Positions 15,344 to 25,900 of a stretch of DNA of 64,000 nucleotides are shown piece after piece. Source of the stretch: an uncultured Bacteroidia bacterium (GTDB taxonomy: Bacteria; Bacteroidota; Bacteroidia; Bacteroidales; UBA932); contig CADCHE010000005.1 in assembly GCA_902801205.1 (NCBI GenBank), positions 1-64,000 on the forward strand, written 5' to 3'. Below the pieces are notes generated by a model. It saw only the letters and a program-made list of their open reading frames with translations. It made no database searches and was not told the origin of the DNA. The first letter of the stretch is position 1. Each line of letters opens with the position of its first letter. The position numbers and the translations under genes are program-made.

Positions 15344-18003
15344 AACTTAACGATGTTGGACTTGTACTCCTTCCCGCCCATCGTCAGGGAAACGGTGTAC
15401 GCACCGGGCGCGGCATCTTTCATGTCGATCCGCGCCGGCGTGAACGGAGAGACGTGCAGCGAGCCGTCGAAGAAGAGCGACCCTGCGCCGGAAACGACCT
15501 TCACCTGGACATCGGCCTCCTCACCCGTACGGATGTTGAGGTCGGTCAGCACCGGATTCGGATACAGTTCCACCTCCTTGGTGCTTTCGCGGACCAGGAC
15601 CCGGAAGGTCTGGGAAACGGCCTCGCCCCGGATGTCGGTACCGGTGACCGTAATCTCGGTGATGCCGTAGTTCATCGGCGTCAGGAGGAATTTCCCCTTC
15701 GAGTAGGTCATGTTGGCAACCAGCGGGTCGGAGAACGTGAACGCGTAAGTGAGGTCCTCTCCGTCTTCATCCGCGAAGTAGGTGGCAACCGGAAGCTCCG
15801 TTGTCGTCGCCGCCTTGCTTTGGAAGATCATGTCTTCCATGTCGGCCACCTTCTTCGGCGCATGGTTCTCCAGCACCGTGAAGCGGAGGGTGGACGAAGC
15901 GGCCGCCCCGTAGAAGTCCGTCACGGTAAGGGTGGAAGTATAGGAACCGGCCGGAACGGCCGAAGCGGTGATACGCACCTTCGGATTGTCGCGGTCCAGG
16001 GTGTCGAGCACCAGGGCCGGGGATTCGGGCTGGAGGTCGATCGCGCAGAAATGGCCGTCGGGATCGCTGAACGAGAACTGCGCCACCGCGCTCTCATGCG
16101 GCTTCAGGGAGTATTCCAACGGCGTGGAAGTGGTGATGACCGGCGCATTGTTCCCGCCGGTGGTCACCGTGATACGGGCCGTGAGCCCGGACTTGTTGCC
16201 CGCCAGGTCGCATGCCTGGGCCGCCAGGTAATACTGCTGGTTGAAGTCCAGGCCGGTAATCGTTCCCTCGAGGGTCCCGCCGACCGGAATGTCCTCGACA
16301 TAGAACATGCCGAATGCCGCCCGGGAGGTATTGGAGAAGTCCGAGGTGGAATAATACACATAGATGGAATTGGGCTTTCCGTCGTCGGAATCGCGGGGCA
16401 CGGTGACAGAGAAATGCACGTTGTTCGACTGGGCGGACGCCTTCAGTCCGGAAGGCGTTTCGGGGGCCTTGCCGCCGCTGCCGGCAATGGCACGGTAGGC
16501 GTTCACGAGGCCCTTGCCCAGGTAGTAGTTGGCATTCTGGGCGGCGATGTCGGTGACATTGTCCTCAAGCCGCTTACGGAGGGCGCTGCTTGTATAGCCG
16601 TCCGCGCCGTAGCGCGCCAGCACCAGGGCGGCCACGCCGGAGACGTGCGGACAGGCCATCGAAGAGCCCTGCATCAAGCCGTACTTGTTGCCGGGCAGGG
16701 TGCTGAGCACCTGGTTGCCCTTCTTCGCGTCGCCGCCGGGGGCGGCGATGTCGCACCAATCCCCGTAATTCGTGAAGTAGGAGCGCTTGTAATCGGCCGC
16801 GAGCGCCGTTACGTTCAGGATCTCGGAATAGTCGTTGCCGGACACCGTGGCATTCTCGTTGCCGGAGGCGAAGATGACGATGCCGCCTTTCATGGGGCCC
16901 GTCTGCTTGCCGCTCTCATCGACACCGGCGTACTTGATGAAGTAGTCGACCGCGCTCTTCAGGGAGGAAGGCGTCGTGGTGGCGTTCACGTATCCCCAGC
17001 TGTTCTGGGAGATGACGGCGCCATGGTCGGCCCCCCACTTGATGGCTTCCGGACCGGACCCCTGCTGGGAACCGTCGAAAATCTGGCAGGACATCAGCTT
17101 GGCGCCCGCGATCTTCTTCTTCGCATCGCCGCCGGCCACACCCGAGACCCCCACGCCGTTGTTGTTCACGGCCGCGATCGTCCCGGCCACGTGGGTGCCG
17201 TGGTTCTCGGGATGGATGTTGAACGTCGAGGAAGCGAAATTGTACCCGTAGACATTGTCGCCCGTCTTCTCGGGGTTGTGCCACATGTTGTCCTTGAGAT
17301 CCTCGTGGTTGTAGTCGATACCGCCGTCCACGACGCAGACGACGATGTCGCTCTTCACTTTGGCATAGGTCGAATAGTTGCGCCACACCGGGAATACATT
17401 GATATCGCAGCCGCTCACGGACATCGGCGCCTTGCCGTCATTGTAATAGTGCCACTGTTCCGGCAACCGGGGATCGTCGAAAGGCATCGACGCTGAAGAG
17501 GCGCGCGTGGCGGCAGGCGCCTCGCAGACCGTCGCCTCCGTACCGCCGATCTGCTCCATGCGCGGGCAGTACTCGATGACCTCCACGCCGGGGATCTCCA
17601 GTTCCGAGGCGGCACGCGTCATCTGCCGGCCCTCGTCATAGGACACGAGGTACCACAGGTGCAGCCCTTCCGCCCGCGTACGGGCCTCGAAACGGCCGGC
17701 CTCCGGGAAGAGGCGGCGCATCCGGACGATGCCCAGGTCGGAGAAGGAGCGCACGGAAGGCAGGACGACGTACCCGTCCGCATCCGTGGACGCTTCCAGG
17801 ACCGCGGCCATTTCCGGCGTCACCTTGATATTCATTTCACGCAGCAGGTCCTCGTCAGCCAGCCCCGCACCGATCACGGTCTGCGGACGCGCCTGCGTCA
17901 TTTCGATTTCTTCAACAGCGGATTCCCGCACGCTGCAGGATCCCGCCAGCAGCAGGGCCGGCAGGAGCAGCGCCGGGAAGACGGCTCTTTTCAAAGCAAG
18001 CAT
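15340..18003 (-). CDS. Subtilisin-family (S8) serine protease with T9SS sorting domain
   Basis: The 887-residue protein begins with a signal peptide ending in LLAGSC, which could be a lipobox. A propeptide-like region follows, then the S8 domain with all three catalytic motifs: Asp in VVCVVDGGIDYNHEDL, His in NHGTHVAGTIAA, and Ser in GSSMACPHVSGVAALVLAR. Fibronectin III/Ig-like modules come next. The end is a typical type A T9SS sorting domain: VELYPNPVLTDLNI, then GAYTVSLTMGGKEYKSNIVKL-like strands. It should be exported through T9SS and attached or released at the surface as a protein-degrading enzyme. The start at MLALKR is chosen for the signal peptide. It lies 14 bp after the first paralogue gene and overlaps the PorV/PorQ-like gene. 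Confidence 0.93.
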   Translation of the reverse strand: MLALKRAVFPALLLPALLLAGSCSVRESAVEEIEMTQARPQTVIGAGLADEDLLREMNIKVTPEMAAVLEASTDADGYVVLPSVRSFSDLGIVRMRRLFPEAGRFEARTRAEGLHLWYLVSYDEGRQMTRAASELEIPGVEVIEYCPRMEQIGGTEATVCEAPAATRASSASMPFDDPRLPEQWHYYNDGKAPMSVSGCDINVFPVWRNYSTYAKVKSDIVVCVVDGGIDYNHEDLKDNMWHNPEKTGDNVYGYNFASSTFNIHPENHGTHVAGTIAAVNNNGVGVSGVAGGDAKKKIAGAKLMSCQIFDGSQQGSGPEAIKWGADHGAVISQNSWGYVNATTTPSSLKSAVDYFIKYAGVDESGKQTGPMKGGIVIFASGNENATVSGNDYSEILNVTALAADYKRSYFTNYGDWCDIAAPGGDAKKGNQVLSTLPGNKYGLMQGSSMACPHVSGVAALVLARYGADGYTSSALRKRLEDNVTDIAAQNANYYLGKGLVNAYRAIAGSGGKAPETPSGLKASAQSNNVHFSVTVPRDSDDGKPNSIYVYYSTSDFSNTSRAAFGMFYVEDIPVGGTLEGTITGLDFNQQYYLAAQACDLAGNKSGLTARITVTTGGNNAPVITTSTPLEYSLKPHESAVAQFSFSDPDGHFCAIDLQPESPALVLDTLDRDNPKVRITASAVPAGSYTSTLTVTDFYGAAASSTLRFTVLENHAPKKVADMEDMIFQSKAATTTELPVATYFADEDGEDLTYAFTFSDPLVANMTYSKGKFLLTPMNYGITEITVTGTDIRGEAVSQTFRVLVRESTKEVELYPNPVLTDLNIRTGEEADVQVKVVSGAGSLFFDGSLHVSPFTPARIDMKDAAPGAYTVSLTMGGKEYKSNIVKL

Positions 18004-18017
18004 AAATGATGTGATGT

Positions 18018-18674
18018 TTATTTCAGAAATTCCAGGGTCTCGAGCAGGCTCTGGGGATTGTTCCATTTGATCTTGTGCGCTTTCAGGAAGGCTTTCCACT
18101 CCTCGCGGCGCGCTTCGGGCAGTTTCTCTTCGATGTCCTTGCGCGTGGCCCGGCAGCGGAATTCCGGCGCAACGACGAAGTATTTCGTCACCGTCACCAG
18201 CGGACGGCCCTTCTCGCGTTCATTCAGGACATTCATGTAATTCTGGCCGATGACGTTGTCCTGGACCGACGAGAGTTTCATCGTCGCGGCCGTCGTGGAA
18301 GAAGTGCCATAAGCGCCTTTCGCTTCGTTGGATTCTTCAAAATTACCGATGATCTCCGCCACGACGCAGCCGTTGTCGTTCTTGGCGACGACCTTCATCA
18401 TCTCGCCCATCACGGGGATGAAGACGTCCTGCCCGATCTCGACGGCCAGGACATCGGACAAGTCGGCCTCCTTGATCACGCCATCTTCCAGATAATGCAT
18501 CCGGGCATGACGCAGATGGAGGTTCATCTTCCGGACGTTGGTATTGCCCGCATCCATGACGGCACGGCCGTCCTGGAATTCGGAATAGAGGTAAGGATAC
18601 GTCGTCGTCGGCTTCTGGGCCCAGACGGCTCCTGCCAGGAAGAGCAAGATGACGACAGGGAATATCTTCTTCAT
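18018..18674 (-). CDS. Secreted protein, first gene of the subtilase operon; unknown function
   Basis: The 218-residue protein starts with a signal peptide (MKKIFPVVILLFLAGAVWAQ). It is paralogous along its whole length to the product of 13704-14408, most clearly in YPYLYSEFQDG, NGCVVAEIIGN and the C-terminal HKIKWNNPQSLL. No catalytic or binding motif is recognisable. An in-frame ATG at 18692 exists, but it lies about where transcription should start from the box at 18697-18704, so MKKIF at 18674 is preferred. It opens the operon with the subtilase 14 bp downstream. A folding, propeptide or localisation role for the subtilase is possible but unproven. Confidence 0.75.
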   Translation of the reverse strand: MKKIFPVVILLFLAGAVWAQKPTTTYPYLYSEFQDGRAVMDAGNTNVRKMNLHLRHARMHYLEDGVIKEADLSDVLAVEIGQDVFIPVMGEMMKVVAKNDNGCVVAEIIGNFEESNEAKGAYGTSSTTAATMKLSSVQDNVIGQNYMNVLNEREKGRPLVTVTKYFVVAPEFRCRATRKDIEEKLPEARREEWKAFLKAHKIKWNNPQSLLETLEFLK

Positions 18675-18696
18675 CGCGTTATCGTTTATCATTTTA

Positions 18697-18704
18697 CAAA
18701 TATA
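18697..18704 (-). promoter_or_regulatory. -7 box of the subtilase operon
   Basis: TATATTTG on the minus strand, immediately after the terminator of the upstream SusCD operon, so the two operons are separated within about 40 bp. Confidence 0.6.
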
Positions 18705-18713
18705 GCAAAAAAA

Positions 18714-18736
18714 AGCACCCGCGAAAGGCGGGTGCT
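18714..18736 (-). terminator. Intrinsic terminator of the first SusCD operon
   Basis: AGCACCCGC and GCGGGTGCT form a 9-bp GC-rich stem. On the minus strand it is followed by an uninterrupted run of Ts (complement of 18707-18713). Its position 23 bp after the stop at 18760 closes the four-gene operon. Confidence 0.9.
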
Positions 18737-18759
18737 TCAAATATCATGCAAGGAGATGC

Positions 18760-20541
18760 TTAGTCATTCCATTTGCGAAGTTCGACGTGGTTCGCAGGCC
18801 TGGAGGCCTTGAGTGCCTTGGGACGCGCGCCGTCCGTGTCGTCCTCAGGGAACTCGAACGCATAATCATCACTGATCTTGACAAGCTTGCCAGGGAAAAC
18901 CGTATCCCATGTCGCCGCCTGATACAGCTCAACATCGACGGGCTTGACCAGGTTCAGCAAACCTTCTTGCGGCATCTGGAAGACAATTTTGCCGTCCTCA
19001 TCCCATACAACGACAGGGCCCTGCCAGCCGGATCTATGCGTAGCGAAGCCGATGTCGCTCGCATATAAGGTAACCTGACCATTGTGGGGGTTGAAGGACC
19101 CTTCGAAGAGCGTATAATCATTCGGCACGTAGGCGGCAAGGTCATCCAGGCAGGTCGTATTCTTGAACAGGTTGACGACGGCGATGGTCACCGTTTCCTC
19201 TTCAGGATCGGTGAAAGGAAGGATGATGACCTTGTCGTCGGCCTGCGGGCCGGCCCATTCAGCCATTCCAGAGAATGAATAGGTGCCGTAGAACTGCTCG
19301 GCCTTGTATCCGTAGCTGAAGAAATAGTTGCCGTAGACCTGCTCCTCGTCCTCAGTCTGGAAGATGGTCGTGAAAGCGTTGGACCCGTTGCCCCAGATAT
19401 CCTGGAAGGCACCTTCCTCCACCGTAAAACCGACCTTCTCACCATAGTTGGGGGCCTCGTCCAGGATGACGGCCGCCGTCGAATCGTTGAGCGCGCCGAA
19501 CTCCGTGGCCGGATAGATCAGCCGGCGGGTCGTAGCGGCCGTGTACTGCACTTCGATCTTGGCGCCCTCGGCGGGGCCGATTTCATTGATCTCCGGCGTA
19601 ACGAGCCCCTGAGCGACGAACGGCATGACCAGCTCTTTCCAATCGCTGAAATAGATGAGCGTGTCCGCCGGCATGCGGACCGTCTCGCCTTCGGCGTCTT
19701 CGATCATCGGAAGGGCGAAGTCGAAGGTGGTCTTCTCATACTGGAAGCCGATACCTTCAACCGAAAGCTTGCCTTCATCCCAGGCCGCGGAGCAGGACGA
19801 AACCGCTGCGCTCGGAAGATCCGTAGCGTTCACAACGACCTTCGAATCCATCGTCAGGAGAACGAGGGCACCCGGGATCGGATCAGCAGGGATCTTGATG
19901 GAGAGCGTACTGCCGTCTGCGGTGACGTTGTCAACCGGAATCGGCAGGCTCTTGATTTCAATCAAGTTGCCCTTCTCATCGAAGACGTTTTCGGCGAAGT
20001 AGTGCGCGACGACGCTGCCCGCACCGGTGGAGATGGTAACCGGCTCATTGAACGTAATGCCGACGACATTGTCGGAAGCGATCGCATCTTCGACCAGGGC
20101 GGTCATCACCGGATCGGTGGTGTCCGTCGTGGTAACGGACTGGGTCGCCACGTCGGAAACGACACCCATCTTGCTCGCCGCAACGGCGTAGACCGTATAG
20201 GCGGTGTTGGCGGAAAGTCCAGGAACCGTGAAGGTCGTGTCCGGCTTGGCAGAGAAATTCACCACGCCGGCGAAAGCATCGCTGATACTGAAACCGGCAG
20301 GTTGGGAAAGCAGGGAGGAAGCACTGACGGTTTTTGCAGGACCGGAAGCGAAGGCAAAGGAATAGAACCCCGTATTCGCCGCACCGGCCACCGTCACCGA
20401 CACCGTATTGTCATCCACCACGCTGACCGTAATGGCAGGAGCCGTCGCCGAATCGAACTTGATCGGCTCGTCCTCCGCGAACTTGGTGCAGCCGACCAGC
20501 ATCATCAAGGCTGCAGAAAGGGTATAGAGTACTTTTTTCAT
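18760..20541 (-). CDS. Lipoprotein with Fn3/Ig-like domains, last gene of first SusCD operon
   Basis: The 593-residue protein starts MKKVLYTLSAALMMLVGC, a lipoprotein signal with the acylated Cys at residue 18. It continues with beta-rich modules, including a fibronectin III-like segment (TTFTVPGLSANTAYTVYAVA). A large C-terminal part contains aromatic-rich strands such as YGNYFFSYGYKAEQFYGTYS. Proteins in this operon position are usually surface glycan-binding lipoproteins (SusE/SusF or SGBP-like), and that is my inference. No catalytic motif is seen. It is 16 bp after the previous lipoprotein gene and is followed by a strong terminator. The start at 20541 is chosen from the signal peptide. 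Confidence 0.7.
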   Translation of the reverse strand: MKKVLYTLSAALMMLVGCTKFAEDEPIKFDSATAPAITVSVVDDNTVSVTVAGAANTGFYSFAFASGPAKTVSASSLLSQPAGFSISDAFAGVVNFSAKPDTTFTVPGLSANTAYTVYAVAASKMGVVSDVATQSVTTTDTTDPVMTALVEDAIASDNVVGITFNEPVTISTGAGSVVAHYFAENVFDEKGNLIEIKSLPIPVDNVTADGSTLSIKIPADPIPGALVLLTMDSKVVVNATDLPSAAVSSCSAAWDEGKLSVEGIGFQYEKTTFDFALPMIEDAEGETVRMPADTLIYFSDWKELVMPFVAQGLVTPEINEIGPAEGAKIEVQYTAATTRRLIYPATEFGALNDSTAAVILDEAPNYGEKVGFTVEEGAFQDIWGNGSNAFTTIFQTEDEEQVYGNYFFSYGYKAEQFYGTYSFSGMAEWAGPQADDKVIILPFTDPEEETVTIAVVNLFKNTTCLDDLAAYVPNDYTLFEGSFNPHNGQVTLYASDIGFATHRSGWQGPVVVWDEDGKIVFQMPQEGLLNLVKPVDVELYQAATWDTVFPGKLVKISDDYAFEFPEDDTDGARPKALKASRPANHVELRKWND

Positions 20542-20557
20542 AATCTCTCGCACTTTA

Positions 20558-21487
20558 TTAAAGCTTCTTTGCAGTAATACCGCCGGGCAGTACGATCTGA
20601 TAGTTCGCATTGCTCGTCTGGGCGGCATCTTTCCAGGCGATAATCCACATACCGAGGTTATCCGGTGTAAACGTCAAGCCTGTGACAGCGCCGTCATCGC
20701 CACGGTTGATTTTCACAGTGAACGCACCGCTTTCGACCAGCGCGAAATCCTCGCTCAAACCATAGAGATATAAGGAGGAAGGACCCTCCCAGGAGGATTG
20801 AGAGATCTTATCCGGTGTCGCCTGTCCGAGCGGGACGACGATCTCCGTCTTGTCGGCGTCGACGTTTCCGTAGAAACGCATGTCACCAAGGTCGGCGACA
20901 TTTGTAAAATCGTACAGATTGTAAATCCAGATCTTCTGGACATCTTCGGGATCCTTCTGGATCTCGATTTCGTAGTCGCTCCAGCCATCCCAGTAGCTGT
21001 TGACATGGAGCATGTACTTGCCGAGTATTTCAGACAGCGGGTGGTCGATATCGCTGATCGTGATGTTACAAGTCGTCGCGTCACCCATCTTGATGGTAGC
21101 GGAAGAAACGAGGTTGATCGCGAACTTCAAGTCACCCGTATAGACGCCGTCCGTCTTGGGCTGGATCTCGATATACTGGGTCCGGTGGTCCTTGTCGAAG
21201 GAGAGCACACCGGAGGAGGTCAGCAGGTCGAAGTTGACGCCTTCCTTGGCGCCTTTGGTTTCCGGCGAAGTGATCTCGAACTTGACCGACTCGGAAAGAC
21301 CGGCCACGGAAGCGAGCGTCACGGGAATCTGAAGTTTTTTCCCATCTTCCGCCACGGAGAATGACGTCTTCTGGAAAGCGACGAACGCTTCCTCGTCATC
21401 GAACACCGCAGGCTCGTTCTTGTTGCAGGAGGCGAGCAGGGCCGTGGCCGCTACCGCCAGTAAAGCGTATTTCACTATCTTTTTCAT
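20558..21487 (-). CDS. Lipoprotein with Calx-beta-like domain, third gene of first SusCD operon
   Basis: A 309-residue predicted lipoprotein (MKKIVKYALLAVAATALLASC). Residues about 30-150 carry a Calx-beta or DUF4843-like beta sandwich (AFVAFQKTSFSVAEDGKKLQ, later KEGVNFDLLTSSGVLSF). The second half is a different beta domain with many tryptophans and tyrosines (HVNSYWDGWSDYEIEI, IWIYNLYDF). Aromatic-rich surface domains of this kind often bind carbohydrate. It sits between susD and the Fn3-like lipoprotein gene with short gaps, so a role in ligand capture at the cell surface is likely. No enzyme motif is present, and the ligand is unknown. Confidence 0.7.
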   Translation of the reverse strand: MKKIVKYALLAVAATALLASCNKNEPAVFDDEEAFVAFQKTSFSVAEDGKKLQIPVTLASVAGLSESVKFEITSPETKGAKEGVNFDLLTSSGVLSFDKDHRTQYIEIQPKTDGVYTGDLKFAINLVSSATIKMGDATTCNITISDIDHPLSEILGKYMLHVNSYWDGWSDYEIEIQKDPEDVQKIWIYNLYDFTNVADLGDMRFYGNVDADKTEIVVPLGQATPDKISQSSWEGPSSLYLYGLSEDFALVESGAFTVKINRGDDGAVTGLTFTPDNLGMWIIAWKDAAQTSNANYQIVLPGGITAKKL

Positions 21488-21505
21488 ATCCAATTCCAAT
21501 TAAGA

Positions 21506-22954
21506 TTACTCACCATAACCCGGATTCTGCTTCAGGTTCTCGTTGAGGTCACGCTCACGTTTGGGGATCGGAAGCGCCCACTTGTAGCTCGGGAACTCGA
21601 CATCGAGATTCATCGTGCAAAGGGCATACTCGTCGGCACTGCGTGTCAGGGATTTGCCCCAGCGGGCCATGTCGAAGAAGTAGTGGCCTTCCCAGGCGAG
21701 TTCCTTGCGGCGCTCGTTCTGGATGTCGAGGTTACCCACAGACGTGTAGGCAGCAGCACCGCGGTTGGAGGTGATGGTGTTCATGTCGGAGATGGCCGAA
21801 GCACCGGGAACCGTCGCACCGTGGACCAGCGCCTCGGCACGGTTGAGGTACATTTCGGAAAGGCGGAGGATCACGACGTTGTTGCAGTCGGGAGCGGCAT
21901 TGTCGCCCTTGCCGGCGTACTTGCTCGTCCACCAGCAGCCGGATTCGCCGGCCTCATCGGTGCGGAAGGTCTTCAGGCGGACATCGCCTTCAGCGTACAT
22001 GGCCATCAGGGAAGGGGCCACCTGCGGATCGCCGTAGCCGACCGGGCTGGTCATGTAAGAGATATCCTCCCAGGAACCGTAGGTGCCGTTGGTACGCTTG
22101 CCGTACATCTCGAAGATCACCTCGCCGGAGCCCTTGTCGGCCGTCCAGACGGTCGGATACTCCTCGGCGGTCCACATCTTGAACTTGCCGGAGTTGATGA
22201 CCTTCGTCGCATAGTCGGCGCTCTTCTGCCACTCGCCCATGTAGAGGTAGATGCGGCTCAGGAGGGCCTGGATGGTATAAATGTTCACGGCAGCGAGCGG
22301 ATCGGCGATACCGGAACGAACATAGGCGGGATCGATGATCTTCTCGGCTTCCAGCAGGTCGGCAACCGCATTCTCGTAAACCGTCTTCACGGTCTCACGC
22401 TCGGGCTTACCGGCCGGATCGGTATGGTAGACATACGGGATACCCAGGCTCTCAGGCTGAGAGGTATAAGGCTGGCCGAAGAGAAGGACCGTCTCGAAGT
22501 GGGCGAACGCACGGAGGAAGAGGCACTCGGCCTTGAGGTTGTTCAGATCCTGCGTGGTGACGCTGCTGGTCTCTTTGCCCTCGAGGTTGTCGATGACATT
22601 GTTGGCCATTGCCACGGTGTAATAGCAATAGGCCCACATCGTGGTGTTCGTATTGTCCTTGGTGTAGTTCCAGGTGTAACCCTGGGTGCTGCGGTTGGAG
22701 TTCTTGTAGTTGGACTTCACACCGTTACCGGAACGCATCTCGGACTCGATGACCCAGTCGGAACCATACCAGCCCGTCGAGGAGATGTAATAGTACGCCC
22801 CGGCCGTCGCCTTGTTGAGGCCGTCATACGAGGCCATCGTCAATTCCGTACTCTGCGAAAGCACCGGCGCCTTGGTAAGGAAATCCTTTCCGCAACCCGT
22901 GGCAAATGCGAGGAGCGCCACGGCCGTCATTGCATATAATATCGTTCTTTTCAT
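21506..22954 (-). CDS. SusD/RagB-family nutrient-binding lipoprotein
   Basis: Surface lipoprotein that closes the SusC barrel and binds its ligand. The 482-residue protein starts MKRTILYAMTAVALLAFATGC, followed by GKDFLTKAPVLS. It has the TPR-rich SusD body (LKAECLFLRAFAHFETVLLFGQPY) and the usual late block LRLSEMYLNRAEALVHG, ERRKELAWEGHYFFDMARWG, ending LNENLKQNPGYGE. It follows susC directly; the ATG at 22966, almost touching the susC stop, is an alternative start. Together they form the outer-membrane uptake complex of this locus. The partner set lacks any glycoside hydrolase gene, so the substrate cannot be read from context and might be a peptide or glycan. Confidence 0.95.
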   Translation of the reverse strand: MKRTILYAMTAVALLAFATGCGKDFLTKAPVLSQSTELTMASYDGLNKATAGAYYYISSTGWYGSDWVIESEMRSGNGVKSNYKNSNRSTQGYTWNYTKDNTNTTMWAYCYYTVAMANNVIDNLEGKETSSVTTQDLNNLKAECLFLRAFAHFETVLLFGQPYTSQPESLGIPYVYHTDPAGKPERETVKTVYENAVADLLEAEKIIDPAYVRSGIADPLAAVNIYTIQALLSRIYLYMGEWQKSADYATKVINSGKFKMWTAEEYPTVWTADKGSGEVIFEMYGKRTNGTYGSWEDISYMTSPVGYGDPQVAPSLMAMYAEGDVRLKTFRTDEAGESGCWWTSKYAGKGDNAAPDCNNVVILRLSEMYLNRAEALVHGATVPGASAISDMNTITSNRGAAAYTSVGNLDIQNERRKELAWEGHYFFDMARWGKSLTRSADEYALCTMNLDVEFPSYKWALPIPKRERDLNENLKQNPGYGE

Positions 22955-22967
22955 AACTGTCGTCATT

Positions 22968-25900
22968 TTAGAAGGAGACTTCGACACCGCCGATCAGGGA
23001 CTTGACCATGGAGTTGGCACCCTGCTGGACATTACCGAGGATACCGACTTCCGGATCAAGCGCATCGAGATGGTGGAACGTGTACGGGTTGAGCGCGCTC
23101 ACGTAAACACGCACGCCATTGAAGAATTTGGTGCTGCTCAGGAGTTTCTCCGGAAGGCTGTACGAAAGGGTGACGTCCTTGATACGGAGATAGCTGCCGT
23201 CCTGGAGGAAGCGGGTGGAATAACCGACGAAATAACGTCCAGGCTGTCCGGCCACCGGCTTCGGGGAGACGCCCGTATCGCCGGGTTTCTTCCAGTAGTT
23301 CAGCGACAGGGTCGTCGCGTTCGTCGTCATGTCGTAACCATCGTCAATGTAACCGTTGGTGATGAGCACCTTCTGGCCCACCGCATAGTCGAACCAAGCG
23401 GAGAGGTTGAATCCCTTCCAGGAGAGACTGGTGTTGAAACCACCCGTCGCCTTGGGCTCCGGAGAACCGGTGTAGATGTACTGGGCGCGGTTCACGTCGG
23501 AAGTGAGCTTGCCGTCGGCCGTCCACCACAGACCGTCACCGGTCGAGGGGTTGACGCCGTACCAGTCACGCAGATAGAAGGTGTACAGACTGCGGTCCTT
23601 GACGATACGGGTCGCCGTGGTGTCGTCGATACGGGAATCGGAAGCGACCAGGTATTCGCTATCGCCGATATCCAGCACCTTGGAGCGGTTGAAAGCGATG
23701 TTGAAGCCAGCGGTCCACAGCCAGTCACTGTTCTGGATGATCGTGCCGTCGATCTGGAATTCCAGACCGCGGTTGCGCAAGGAACCGATGTTCATGAAGT
23801 TGCTGCCGAAACCGGTGGTGTAGGGAACTTGCTTGGAGAGCAGCATGTTGTCGGTGAGACGGTTGTAGTAGTCGACGGATGCCGTGATGCGATTGTCGAA
23901 GAAACCGAAGTCCAGACCGACGTTCCAGGTCTTGTTGAGCTCCCAGCTCAGGTCCGGATTGGCCGCACGGGAAGGAGCGAGACCGACGAAGTTGTTGTAC
24001 GTCACCGTCGCATACACGCCGTAGGCGCGGTAGGCGGAGATGTTGTTGTTACCGTTGACACCGTAGGAGGCACGCAGCTTGAGCTGGTTCACATACGGGG
24101 TGAAAGCCTGGAAGAAGTTCTCCTTCGCGATGTTCCAGGAACCGCCCACGGACCAGAAGGTACCCCAGCGCTTGTTCTCGCCGAAGACGGAGGAACCGTC
24201 GTGACGGATGGAAGAGGAGAAGAAGTACTTGTTGGCGTAGTTGTAGTTGAGCACGCCGAAGAAGGAGAGCAGCGAGGTCTCGTTGAAGCTGTAAGCACCT
24301 TCATCCTGCGCACCGGTGGAAGTCGTCGGGTAAGGAATCGCCGAATCGACGTTCGGGGAGCTCAGGCCGAGGAGTTCATACGAGTCGATGAACGCCTCCT
24401 GGCCGGCCAGCACGTGGAGGTTGTGGTCGCCCCAGGCGTCGTCGTACGCCGCCGTGTTGGAGGTGGTGTAGCGGTTGTCGCGGCTCCAGTAGGTGAAGAG
24501 GGCGGACGTACCCTTGTGGGTGTACGGATCCCAGTACTGGCGGGAGTAGTCGGCCAGCACCTCGGCGCCGTTCGTGGTCTTGAAGGTCAGTTGCTCGATG
24601 GGCTTCCACTCGAGGAAGAACGTTCCGTTGAAGCGGTAGTCCTCATCGTTGTACGTCTGGTATTCGGCGATGGCCCGCGGGTTGGTGTCGGAGTTTTCGG
24701 GGATGTTCATGTTCCACGTCCCGTCCGGATTGCGCAGCGGCGTCCAGGGCTTGATCCCCCACATCGCAAACTGCGGGTTGGAATAGTAGAGGTCACCCAT
24801 CTGGCCGGAGTGCGAATCCGCGTAGCTCACGTTGACCTTGGCGCCGGCCTGCAGGGTGCGGGTCAGGCGGTAGTCGGCGTTGACACGGGCGGTGATACGC
24901 TTGTAGTCCTGGCCGTAGAAGACACCCTGGTTGTCATGGAAGGCGAGGGAGGAATAGAAGGATCCCTTGTCGTTGCCGCCCTGAGCGTTGACTTCATATT
25001 CCTGCAGCTTGCCCAGACGGGTAAGTTCCTTGTACCAGTTGGTCGTCCCGTTCTGGAGCAGGGAAGTCGGGAAATAATACTGCGAGGAAGGATCGTCGGG
25101 GTTGAAGCCGGCGTTGATGGCGCAGACCCTCCGGTATTCGAGGAGCTCGCTGCCCGTGAGCGGGCGGAGGTTCCGGTCGTTGATGAGCTGCGACATACCG
25201 TATTTGGCGCGGGCCGTGAATTTGGCCTTGCCCACCTTGCCGCTCTTGGTCGTCACGAGGATGACGCCGTTCGCGGCGCGGGAGCCGTAGACCGAAGCCG
25301 CAGCCGCATCCTTCAGGATGGTGATGGACTCGATGTCGTTCGGGTTGATGAAGGTGGAGGAGGAACCGCCGCCCACACCCACGTTGGAAAGCTGGCGGAA
25401 GTCTTCCGCCATCACGGGGATGCCGTCGACGACCCAGAGGGGCTCGTTGCCGGCGTTGATGGAGGAGGTACCACGGACACGGATCGTGGAAGTGGAACCG
25501 GGCTGGCCGGATCCGGAGGTGATGGACACACCGGCCATCTTACCGGAGAGCATCTTATCGACAGAAGTCGCCGGGACCGAAGCGAGCTGCTCGTTCTTCA
25601 CGGAAGAGACGCTACCCGTGTTGGCCTCGCGGCGGACCGTTCCGTAAGCGACGACGATGGCGTCCTCGAGGAACTGTGCGTCAGGTTTCAACGCGATGTT
25701 GATCTGCGTCCTCCCGTCGATCGCGACTTCCTGCGATTCATACGACATCAAACTGACGACGAGGACGCCGTTCCCAGGCACGGTGATCTTGAAGTTACCG
25801 AGGTTGTCGGTCTGGGTGTACGTGGAAGTACTCCCCTTCAACAGCACGGTCGCGTCGTACAACGGCTCGCCATTGGAGGCATCCGTCACGGTTCCCGAGA

